Shown piece by piece: positions 48,059 to 55,686 of a DNA stretch of 64,000 bases (its first letter is position 1; every line of letters starts with the position of its first letter). The DNA is from Solibacter sp039934035 (lineage in GTDB: Bacteria; Acidobacteriota; Terriglobia; Bryobacterales; Bryobacteraceae). The DNA lies in assembly GCA_039934035.1 (NCBI GenBank), contig JBDTMZ010000072.1, positions 34,930 to 98,929 of the forward strand. The letters are read 5' to 3'. The position numbers and the translations under genes are program-made. Below the pieces are notes generated by a model. The model saw nothing but the letters and a program-made list of their open reading frames with translations, ran no database searches and was not told the DNA's origin.

Positions 48059-48088
48059 TTGAGCAAGATTGAGCAAAGGCCCTACAAT
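48059..48088 (+). promoter_or_regulatory. Probable integrase promoter, leaderless
   Basis: TTGAGC (48059-48064) lies 18 bases before TACAAT (48083-48088). The expected transcription start falls within a base or two of the integrase ATG at 48097, so the message would be nearly leaderless. The -35 hexamer is within a tandem ATTGAGCAAG/ATTGAGCAAA pair, which might be a binding site for a regulator or the recombinase. Confidence 0.4.
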
Positions 48089-48096
48089 TTAGAGGT

Positions 48097-49416
48097 ATGC
48101 TCAAGGTCCAAAGACGCCACCGCCCACCTTGCAAGAAAGCACAGTGGCACCAGGGGTACACCAAGTGTGCTTGCCCTCTTGTCATTCGGGGCACGCTCGC
48201 AGGGAAGCCCATCTCCCTCTCGACGGCGCGCTACCTTCCTCCCGAGGAAACCCGAAACCTCGCGGCGGCTCGCAACCTCGCCATCCTGTGGGAACAAACG
48301 GGAGCTCCAGTGCGGCCGCAAGAGTACGCCTTGGTGTCCGCGCCTGTCGCGGAACCGGAGGCGCCGCTTCCTACGGTAACCATGGCGGTGGCCGCGTTCA
48401 TGGCCGATTCCCGCGACCGCGGGAACTCGGTCGCCACTGTGTACAAGAAACACGTGGTGTTCGAATCGGCGTTGCTGCGGTTTTGCGTTGCCAAGGGAAT
48501 CCGCTTTCTGTCCGAATTGGATCTCAGCACCATCAGGGAGTGGCGCGCCGGCTGGAACTTAGAGTCCCTCTCACGAGCCAAGCGTCAGGGCCAAGTGCTC
48601 GGGTTCTTGTGGTTTTGCGAGCGAGCTGGATGGCTGCCGCGAAACTACGCCTCGGACATCACGCGCGGCCTCGGGAAGATCCAGGTTAAGGCCACCCAGA
48701 CCGGGTATTTTCAACCCGCAGAATACAAGGCAGTAATCGACGCTACGTACATCTATAGCGACCGTCCAAGCGTTGATAGCCACAATTCTCTCACCATTGG
48801 CGGAGAGCGGATCCGCGCTCTCACTGAGCTAATGCGGTGGACGGGCCTACGCATTAGGGATGCCGTAACGCTGGAAAAGAGCCGCTTGGCGCTCGATCCT
48901 AGTACTGAAATGTGGAGCGTGATGGTCTATCAAAAGAAAACCGGAGATCCGGTCTACTGTCCGATTCCTCCGGACGTGGCCGACATGCTGCTCCATGTGC
49001 CAGCCAGCCAGAAAGGGAACACGAACGCGACGTACTTTTTTTGGACTGGACAAGGGCTCGCGAAGACAATCACGTCAAACTGGCAACGGTCGTACAAGAA
49101 ACTGTTCAAGCTGGCAGCCCTCAAGGAACCGGATGGAAGTCCGAAGCGTTGTCACCCGCACATGCTTCGGGATACGTTCGCAGTGGAGAGCCTACTTTCG
49201 GGTATGCGGCTTGAGGAAGTTTCAACGAGCCTGGGGCATTCATCCGTCAAGATCACGGAACGCCACTATATGCCATGGGTGCGTGCTCGGCAGGCAAGCC
49301 TGAATCAATCGGTGATGGCGTCCTGGATTAAGCAGGGGAAGGTAAAGCAACAACCGGCGCCGGGCCGCCCCAAAAGAGCGCCAGTGCTGAATATGCCGGT
49401 TGCAGTAGGAGAGTAG
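48097..49416 (+). CDS. Tyrosine recombinase (integrase) at the tmRNA gene
   Basis: 439 residues. An N-terminal basic region with CKKAQWHQGYTKCAC (possible zinc site), a SAM-like core-binding domain (about 95-185), then the catalytic domain with Arg252 (TGLRIRD), His355 and Arg358 (HPHMLRDTFA), His381 (SLGHSS) and the nucleophile Tyr391 (RHYMPW). All five conserved positions are present, so it should be active. It faces away from tmRNA and marks the left end of an integrated element. The two TAA/TAG-free 439 codons contrast with the damaged genes that follow. Confidence 0.93.
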   Translation: MLKVQRRHRPPCKKAQWHQGYTKCACPLVIRGTLAGKPISLSTARYLPPEETRNLAAARNLAILWEQTGAPVRPQEYALVSAPVAEPEAPLPTVTMAVAAFMADSRDRGNSVATVYKKHVVFESALLRFCVAKGIRFLSELDLSTIREWRAGWNLESLSRAKRQGQVLGFLWFCERAGWLPRNYASDITRGLGKIQVKATQTGYFQPAEYKAVIDATYIYSDRPSVDSHNSLTIGGERIRALTELMRWTGLRIRDAVTLEKSRLALDPSTEMWSVMVYQKKTGDPVYCPIPPDVADMLLHVPASQKGNTNATYFFWTGQGLAKTITSNWQRSYKKLFKLAALKEPDGSPKRCHPHMLRDTFAVESLLSGMRLEEVSTSLGHSSVKITERHYMPWVRARQASLNQSVMASWIKQGKVKQQPAPGRPKRAPVLNMPVAVGE

Positions 49417-49542
49417 CGCGCCTAATGCAGTGGAGCCCGCACTTTCGACGTCTCCCTCCTCCTGACGCCGATCGCGGAGGCCCTGGAACCTAAATATAGC
49501 CAAGGACTGCACCTTTGAAACCCCGACGAGAGGGCGACTTAG

Positions 49543-49691
49543 CAGGCTGCTGAAAAATGCCGATTTCCAGAAACAGTCACCTATCGCCGCTGGTCGTTGC
49601 CTGTAAGCAACTGATTCTAAGAATGCGCGATTTGCCGGCAACCGCGATTCCGCGGTCATTCAGCGAGAAATCAGCATTTTTCAGCAGCCTG
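49543..49691. mobile_element. 149-bp MITE with 18-bp perfect terminal inverted repeats
   Basis: CAGGCTGCTGAAAAATGC (49543-49560) is perfectly inverted at 49674-49691, and similarity continues inward with few mismatches. TTAG flanks it on both sides (49539-49542 and 49692-49695) as a target duplication. It has no coding capacity. The CAGGCTGCTGAAAAA end resembles ends I associate with IS1182-type elements; family assignment is tentative. Confidence 0.88.
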
Positions 49692-49838
49692 TTAGTTTAG
49701 GAGTCGTACGGGTCTTTGCGGCTTGGTGTGAGGATCCTCTTCGATTCGATTTACGATGCGCATGATCCGTCTTTGATAAGCGGGCACGTGGCAGTTGATC
49801 AGCAGGCCAAGACGCTTGTCAACGCGCCAGACGTAAGA

Positions 49839-50066
49839 TCAGACGCTGACACTTGTGGGCCCGGGCGCCCGGGCGAGCGACTTGACGGATTTGATTTGGA
49901 CGATGACCTCGTTTTTGGCGACCGGCGTGCTTTGGCCAACGTTCAAGACTCCGGCCAATAATAGGCGAGCCCGGCTGCTGTCCCCGACGGGTGGCAAGAT
50001 TCGGTGTCGCGTGAACAAAAGGCGAAACCCGTGGTATTCTGGCAGGCGTGCCAGCACTTCGCTCAT
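49839..50066 (-). CDS. Short hypothetical protein, possibly a remnant
   Basis: 75 residues from MSEVLARLPEYHGFRLLFTR with AGGAG seven bases before the ATG at 50066, a convincing ribosome site. No domain is recognisable. The residues look more protein-like than the overlapping plus-strand frame. It lies among damaged genes, so it may be a fragment. Confidence 0.35.
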   Translation of the reverse strand: MSEVLARLPEYHGFRLLFTRHRILPPVGDSSRARLLLAGVLNVGQSTPVAKNEVIVQIKSVKSLARAPGPTSVSV

Positions 50067-50092
50067 GCATCGGCTCCTAGGATTTGGAAGGG

Positions 50093-50335
50093 GTGACGCA
50101 TTCCATCGAAGTCACGGCGGAGACGCTCTATTAGGCGGCGATCCTCCGGATGCAGGCGTTGAAGGTTCCGCATTGGCAGGACCGGCCGAGCTTGGGGATT
50201 GAGGGTCGGGTGAAGGCGCCGGAGACGACGCATGCCCTTTGGAACTCGATTCTGTCGGCCTGGCTCGCTCGGAATGGGAAGACGCCGAAGGACTAGGCAT
50301 TGAAGACGCGGCTGCGGGAATTGGCGCGACTTTGA
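50093..50335 (+). pseudogene. Small conserved-type protein gene interrupted by two amber codons
   Basis: From GTG 50093 (after GGAAGGG) one frame reads THSIEVTAETLY, TAG at 50132, AAILRMQALKVPHWQDRPSL and onward to TPKD, TAG at 50294, then ALKTRLRELARL and TGA at 50333. Frame is kept throughout, so two point changes account for it. It resembles small proteins with an IEV...HW...VKAPETTH pattern found on mobile elements, from memory. Without the TAG codons it would be 80 residues. Confidence 0.55.
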
Positions 50336-50373
50336 CCTGGAAGCCGTTGCCGACTTTGATTTATCTAATCTAG

Positions 50374-50422
50374 TGAGCGCGGCAAGAATCGAACCTACAA
50401 CCTACTGATTAAGAGACAGTGC
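50374..50422 (-). pseudogene. 3' half of a tRNA-Lys (CUU anticodon), truncated
   Basis: Read on the minus strand: ACTGTCTCTTAATCAGT is an anticodon arm with loop CUCUUAA, and GTAGGTTCGATTCTTGC is a T-arm with the TTCGATT loop, followed by GCGCTCA where the acceptor 3' strand would be. There is no D-arm or 5' acceptor strand beyond 50423. Such 3' tRNA halves are left by integrases that use tRNA genes as attachment sites. Confidence 0.7.
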
Positions 50423-50483
50423 ACGGGGGGCTTGTGGGGTGTATGAGGCAATATTTTCAATATCTTAGAGAATCGTTGGTCCC

Positions 50484-50732
50484 CTAAACCCCCTCGTTTC
50501 CCATGAAAGTAGGGAGACCAAACAGGGAGACCAAATCGGAATCGGGTCTGTTGTTCTGATTGACGTCACCAGCTAACAAAAAGACTCCAACAGCGAAGGG
50601 ATAAACGGCCACAAAAATCAGTAGAGTGGACCGGAACGATAACCAAGCGTTGTCGAATTGTCGTCGCATCAATTCTCTCTCATCGAACAGAGTGCTACAG
50701 CTTTGTTTGAGCTTAGCAGACTCCGCGATCAC
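50484..50732 (-). CDS. Possible small membrane protein
   Basis: 82 residues from ATG at 50732 with one clear membrane helix, FRSTLLIFVAVYPFAVGVFL. No ribosome site stands out and no family is recognised. It may be a real one-helix protein or a leftover. The surrounding 700 bases (50336-51037) otherwise hold only the tRNA fragment and hairpins. Confidence 0.3.
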   Translation of the reverse strand: MIAESAKLKQSCSTLFDERELMRRQFDNAWLSFRSTLLIFVAVYPFAVGVFLLAGDVNQNNRPDSDLVSLFGLPTFMGNEGV

Positions 50733-50742
50733 GCCGACTTTG

Positions 50743-50762
50743 GCGCGCCCGAGCGGGCGCGC
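50743..50762. other. Perfect 8-bp GC hairpin
   Basis: GCGCGCCC pairs with GGGCGCGC around GAGC. No T-run follows, so not a normal terminator. It lies in decayed sequence between the small membrane ORF and the pseudogene block. Confidence 0.45.
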
Positions 50763-50999
50763 GGCTGTCCGGATCCAGGGTGAGGGCGTGAATCGCGCCC
50801 TCGGCGAACACCAGTCGGTTTACTTTATCTTCAGAGTTGCTCGACCACCGACCCTTTTCGCCGCCACGCGCGAAGCTCCGTGAAGTTCCTGTCCTTCAAT
50901 TCATGCCCGCAAAGCCCATCTCATCGAAGTGCGGAAGGACAGCATTCCCGTACTTCGGCGCTTGAGAAAACTTACCCACCCCTGCTTTCCAGAAATGAC

Positions 51000-51035
51000 C
51001 CAGGGGGCTGGAGCCCCTGGTTCCCCGTGGGGAGG
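51000..51035 (-). terminator. Two hairpins after the M56-TIGR03435 remnant
   Basis: CCAGGGG (51000-51006) pairs with CCCCTGG (51014-51020), and CCCC/GGGG pairs follow at about 51023-51033. Read on the minus strand they come immediately after the TIGR03435 stop at 51038-51040. No T-run, so terminator function is uncertain. Confidence 0.4.
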
Positions 51036-51037
51036 GT

Positions 51038-52239
51038 TTAGTTTTCGGAGGGCCGCTCAACGCGCTCGATCACGTACGTTTCGACCGGCCCTTTTCGCGA
51101 TTCCAGTTTCAGACCGGGTTGTCGATCAAGCGCCGTGGTTAGGTCGGGAAGCGAATCATTTTCGGGCATCGCGCCTTCATAACGCGACGGCGGACGCGAC
51201 GTTTCGTCGGTGGTTCTGCGTGGTCTGCTGGCGCCCGTTGAAAACGTTCAATCGCAGAAGAATGTCGAAGACGCCGGAGATTCCCGTCTTATCGAGCACG
51301 GGGCGGCCCGCGTAGCCGGTGAGAATCGACGCGAGGTACGTCATATCGACTCCCATTCCCGAAAGCTGCCGCGGATTGCCCGAGAACCCGTGGCACGCGT
51401 CAATGTCGGCACTGCAGTCGCGAGTCGATTTCGTTAGCTTCGGTCCGTTCTTGGCGACGGAGATTTCATGCAGCGGCATCTCCTTGCTCTCGCGCCGCAT
51501 CGCCAGATGGAAGCGATCGGCCAGCAGCGCGCGTAGCATGGCGCGGGTCTTGTCCTAGAGAGCGCGGACCTGCACGCCGGGCGGAATCGTTCCATCGGCG
51601 GGCTTGGCGTCCACATCGTAAGCCTCGGAATCGATCCACGACGGGCCGCCGGAGTGCAGGTACGGCGGTATCTGGTTGTAGGCGTTCAGGATCAGCGCAC
51701 GCACCGTATTGTTGGTCGCCGTGAATCGGCCGCCCGGCAGAATCATGGAGGGCGAGCGCTCCGACCCCGACTTGCTGAGCTTCACCGAAGTCACTTCGAA
51801 TTTCAGCGACGCAGCAACCGCAGATTACGCCCGTCCGGGCGGCGCGTTCAGGATGCCGATGCCAACGGGCCACGCGAGCGCCGTCACTCCAGCCGCGGCC
51901 AGCAGAAATTTCCGGCGCCAACTTAATTGGCACACTACATCGGCGGAGACGATTTGATGAATGCGCTTTTTCAGGTCCGCACCGGTGATGCCAAAGACGC
52001 AAACCAACGGAGCTTCCACGTAGAGCTTGCAGACATTGAGAATCCCTTCCGCATATACCCGCGGCTCGCTGCCGAGCCGCAACACCTCTTCGTCGCAAGC
52101 GCCCTCTCGCTCCTCCACCATCCGCTTCCCCACCCACCACAGCAGCGGATGGAACCAAAACACCGTCGAACATATGCAGAGCAGCCACGAGATTATCCCT
52201 GTGGCGGACGTGGCACAGTTCGTGCGTAATAATGGCTTC
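51038..52239 (-). pseudogene. Ruined M56 (BlaR1-type) peptidase fused to a TIGR03435 domain
   Basis: The 3' part of a fusion typical of Solibacter-like genomes. The zinc motif ITHELCHVRHRDNLVAALHM is at about 52170-52235. A frameshift near 52160 leads to VFWFHPLLWWVGKR, then an anchor helix (LAAAGVTALAWPVGIGIL), a TAA stop at 51825-51827, the TIGR03435 domain SLKFEVTSVKLSKSG, a TAG stop at 51555-51557, continuation RAMLRALLADRFHLAMRR, another frameshift near 51190, and the family C-terminus LKLESRKGPVETYVIERVER ending at 51038. At least two nonsense and two frameshift lesions. Confidence 0.85.
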
Positions 52240-52700
52240 TACTATCCGACCACCGAAACGGTCGGAGGCGAAGAGATCAGCCGGTATCTGTCTTTCGCAT
52301 TCAAGATAAGGATGCCGCGGGGTTTCCCCATACCCCTGTATTCCGTTTCGGCTTTCATTCGGTTTCTTCAGGGTTTTTTCGAGCGACGGGAACATGGCGA
52401 GTCGAGGGCACGGCTGCCCGATCCAGAGGCGCAGTTTTTTTCTGCCCTCGCCCCGGCTGAGATGGTTTCGGAACTGAATGAAATCTATGATCGAGCCATT
52501 GCCCCGGCCGTTGCGTACCGAGAAGTAGAAATATGTCCGTCGCGATCGCGCTTGATGACGACCTTGTCCGCGCCGGTGCGCATGACCGCGGAGCCGGGCC
52601 AGTTCTCGCGCCGGTCGGGGACATAGCCCATGGCTGCCGCGTATTCCGGCGCAGGTCGATCGCGCCCTTGAAAGTCTTCCAGTTCGCTATGCCGGACCAT
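52240..52700 (-). pseudogene. 5' fragment of a DUF3991/Toprim primase-like mobile-element gene
   Basis: Starts at ATG 52700 behind GGGGAGAGG with MVRHSELEDFQGRDRPAPEY, AAAMGYVPDRR and SAVMRTGADKVVIKRD. A single-base frameshift near 52535 then gives YFYFSVRNGRGNGSIIDFIQ, and HPYLECERQIPADLFASDRF follows, the block that joins the N-terminal region to the DUF3991 core in conjugative-element primase-like proteins. The rest of the gene, including any Toprim, is missing. At about 52240 the frame runs straight into the M56 sequence. Confidence 0.75.
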
Positions 52701-52854
52701 GATCCTCTCCCCTAATGTCTACTCTGCGAAAATCATGAACGCCGGTTAAGAGAGCATGTGTCGCCGCTTAGCCGCGGGGCTGTCTTGCAACGCCGATTTC
52801 GGTGCGGATTCCGGCGGTCACTTGTAATAATGGGGCAAGAGGTAGCAGGGATCG

Positions 52855-54075
52855 ATGTCCGATTTGGTCGTACCAAGCAATATACCGTGGCAGGAGTTGA
52901 AGGGAGAAGTGCTCGAGGAATTCCTTTTCTGGCTATTGGATTCCATGGGTGCGAAAGATTTGGAATGGCGAAGAGGCGGTACGCAGACAACTACCGCAGA
53001 TGGGGGGCGCGATCTTGAGGCAAATTTTCACGTGCCCGGACCAGACGGTGGGATTGATCCCCAACGTTGGTGGTTTGAGGTGAAGGGTCGGTCAAAGACT
53101 GTTGAACCGACCGCGGTACAGGCAGCGATTGTCGGAGCAGCGAACCGCCCGGAACTCGACTACCTCGTGATAGTCACCAATACGCAATTCTCGAATCCAT
53201 CCCGCGATTGGGTAACCCAATGGCAGTCGCAACACCCGAGGCCGAAGGTCCGCCTTTGGGACAGAGCAATGCTCGAACGGATGGCCGTGAAGTACCCGTC
53301 GGTCATCGCGCGCTTCGCACCGGAAGCCCTCTCACTAGAGGGGCGACTTGAGGCACTGCGGGTGCGGTTTTGGAATCAGCTCTATTTTCCCGGCGGGGAT
53401 GATCTCGATGCGTTATGGGAGGCCAAGGAGGAGATTGACTGGTCCCCGGAATCACTGATCACAATTGTGGCGGGCGAGTTGGCAAACGGGGATGTCAGGG
53501 AACGCCCATGGCTTGGCAGGACGGATCTTTCGATGCTCGCGCACGCAGTCGCTTTGGTCATGGTGAATCTCCTTTCGCTGGAATACCGGGCGGAACAATT
53601 CGGCGTGAGCCCAAGAAGAATTGTGGAGCTTGGCGCCTATGTCGCGTCGATCGGGATAGCGCGATTGCCCCCTGAAGCAATCGGGCCCCTCATTGAAGAT
53701 CCCTGGAAAATGACGGAGCAAGCATTCCCGGAAGAAGTTCGCGAACATTTGCGCGGCGCCATGTTGGCGCGTCTCCGCCGAGAATTTCTGGACGCCTGCT
53801 CTCGTGATTGCGAACGCGTGTCGGGTGAAACTGAAGTTGAAAATTTTGTCTCAATCGATGAAACATACTGGCATCGGTTTTCCGAATCATCGACGTTCGC
53901 AGTTGAGGCTACCAGGCGAATCACTCTTCAAAAACGTGACGCACCCTGCAAGATCGGCTTTCCAGTGGATCGGGACCACGGCTGTCCGCTGATGGAACAC
54001 CCCATGCAATCACCCAGAGAGCTCATTTCGATATTCAGAAAGGTGATTGATGAGAGAAATCCTCGCAGCGAATGA
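52855..54075 (+). CDS. Mrr-like restriction endonuclease-fold protein
   Basis: 406 residues. The N-terminal 150 residues carry a PD-(D/E)xK nuclease core: GGRDLEA holds the aspartate, WWFEVKGRSKTVEPTAVQAA holds the E-x-K with the following helix, and LVIVTNTQFSNPSRDW is the Mrr-type strand-helix unit. The remaining 250 residues are helical and unfamiliar. Probably cleaves foreign or modified DNA. It faces the five-gene operon across 535 bases and is a candidate effector for it. Its G+C content appears lower than that of chromosomal genes. Confidence 0.8.
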   Translation: MSDLVVPSNIPWQELKGEVLEEFLFWLLDSMGAKDLEWRRGGTQTTTADGGRDLEANFHVPGPDGGIDPQRWWFEVKGRSKTVEPTAVQAAIVGAANRPELDYLVIVTNTQFSNPSRDWVTQWQSQHPRPKVRLWDRAMLERMAVKYPSVIARFAPEALSLEGRLEALRVRFWNQLYFPGGDDLDALWEAKEEIDWSPESLITIVAGELANGDVRERPWLGRTDLSMLAHAVALVMVNLLSLEYRAEQFGVSPRRIVELGAYVASIGIARLPPEAIGPLIEDPWKMTEQAFPEEVREHLRGAMLARLRREFLDACSRDCERVSGETEVENFVSIDETYWHRFSESSTFAVEATRRITLQKRDAPCKIGFPVDRDHGCPLMEHPMQSPRELISIFRKVIDERNPRSE

Positions 54076-54609
54076 CATCCGCTCAGGAGGCGGGATCGGC
54101 CGGCGTTTGATCGGTAGAGGAAGGCGCCTCCGCCGTGCCGGACCGGGCTCTGGGGTGGCACCCGAAGTCCCTTGGAGCGAATGAGGGTCTCGGCGATTCG
54201 CTGGCGATCCCTCGCGCGGAAGGATTATGGTGAGAAGAACGCGGGCAGGGGGCTGAGTATTCTTGCCTGGAGAATTACCGAGCGTCAGAATACGGTCACC
54301 ATGGGACCGCCGAAAATGCAGCCGGCTCCGCCCCGGCTGCCCAGGCCGGAAACTATACTGAGGGTTCGCAAGTGAAAAGAGGTCGTCCACGAGTGCAGGT
54401 ACCTTCCCACGTAGGCAGACTGATTTCCTGTGTCGTGGCGCAGAAGGTCCGCCAAGCGGACGGGCATATGACGGCGGAGGAGGTCGAAAACCGCAGACCA
54501 ATGCCCAAGTACACACGGCTTAGCAAGCTGGATACTAAGGAGCCGATACCGATCACGACCTCATCCGCGAAAAGGTCGAGCCAAGGCCGAGCCACAATAC
54601 GGCAATCTC
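54076..54609. other. 534 bases without a confident gene
   Basis: Between convergent genes. Short frames exist on both strands (for example 54372-54662 plus, GTG start, MKRGRPRVQVPSHV), but none shows a family or a convincing ribosome site. An inverted repeat CAGCCGG/CCGGCTG lies near 54320. It may hold a terminator pair or a worn small gene. Confidence 0.5.
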
Positions 54610-55686
54610 TCATGGATAGACAGATCCTGCGAGCCATACGTGACGTATGGACGACGCGCTAAGATCGACTTTACCAGCGGTCTTCCAGTCTACTTCGTAC
54701 CCACGAGCCTCAACATAATATACAGGCAGGTCCCGATCAAGCGCCGCCATGAGGGCCCCAATCGCAAGCATCTTGCTACCGAGCGGCGACAGGATCAGCA
54801 GGGAACCGCCTAAGGCCTCGAAGGCTAGCGTTCTTTCGTCGTCGATTCTTAGGATCGTTCGGTATAGCCCCAATGGATCATTTTCATCCGCAAAGATAAT
54901 GCTGCCCGTATCGACACTCCACGTGCTTTCCAATTCAGTGAGGTACTCCGCTAGGAGTCGATCGGAGAGCTTAGGCGAAGCCGAGGGGAACGGCAAAATG
55001 GGACACGTGTCGCTCGGCTGGACCTCGTCAAAGATCCTCTGCAACGCAGGGCGGCCCGAGGGCGCAAGCTGCGGTAGCCAGAGTTTGGCGACGGACGCAG
55101 CGCTGTAAAGTTCAGTGACCTTCCTGAAGCCGTGAACATTTGAGGCCCGATCCGCAAGCTGAGGTTGGATTACGTGGTCCAAAGTGGGCCAATCAGAAGC
55201 AAATAGGTGCACATTTTGGCCGCTTAGCTGGGCCCGGTTTAAAACATACTTCACGATGGGAAAGCTGATCCCAATCGATAAGGCACTCGAGTCGATCACG
55301 ACGTCAGAATATGGCGAGAAGTCGACGGCATCAAGCTGTCGAAGGACAGAGCGCCCACCGACGACCGCTCCGTCGGACGCGAAAACACTCACCTCAAGCA
55401 CCATTGAGCTGGTTGCGCATGGCTTGAGTAGATCCAGGTTGGCACTAGCCCGCTCCACAAGGACCTTATCTGGATTTGGCCGTTCCTCCTTAATAAAGAC
55501 CGCATCAGGGAACAATTTGCAGTTCCTTCGAAGGAGTTGGGCAACAGATGTCGCACGAGGGTCGAAGCCTGCTCCCGCAATCAAGAGGATCTTAGAATCA
55601 CCACCGCCGAAGTAGCTGACAACGAATTCCTCTACTTCGTCCGGCCGGTGGCTTATACACGGCTGCCAACGAATCGAGGCGCTCAT
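54610..55686 (-). CDS. Rossmann-like protein with CARF-type motif, last gene of the five-gene operon
   Basis: 358 residues. The N-terminal strand-loop-helix is KILLIAGAGFDPRATSVAQL (32-51), with a repeated alpha/beta pattern to residue 200. Near the C-terminus comes GGSLLILSPLGSKMLAIGAL followed by MAALDRDLPVYYVEARG. Its arrangement (strand, S/T-x-x-G-x-K-M, helix, PVYYV) is very like the ligand-binding motif of CARF domains, which sense cyclic oligonucleotides in CRISPR systems. No effector domain is fused. Its start overlaps the ATPase stop by four bases. I infer a sensor or ligand-binding role; the motif match is by eye. Confidence 0.72.
   Translation of the reverse strand: MSASIRWQPCISHRPDEVEEFVVSYFGGGDSKILLIAGAGFDPRATSVAQLLRRNCKLFPDAVFIKEERPNPDKVLVERASANLDLLKPCATSSMVLEVSVFASDGAVVGGRSVLRQLDAVDFSPYSDVVIDSSALSIGISFPIVKYVLNRAQLSGQNVHLFASDWPTLDHVIQPQLADRASNVHGFRKVTELYSAASVAKLWLPQLAPSGRPALQRIFDEVQPSDTCPILPFPSASPKLSDRLLAEYLTELESTWSVDTGSIIFADENDPLGLYRTILRIDDERTLAFEALGGSLLILSPLGSKMLAIGALMAALDRDLPVYYVEARGYEVDWKTAGKVDLSASSIRHVWLAGSVYP

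Noticed and set aside
49716..49961. 81-codon plus-strand frame after the MITE
   Set aside because: The opposite-strand frame at 49839-50066 has a proper ribosome site and more protein-like content; the plus frame has neither.
54353..54662. Overlapping short frames on both strands next to the Rossmann gene
   Set aside because: No recognisable family, no convincing ribosome site, and the two frames exclude each other; left as unresolved sequence.
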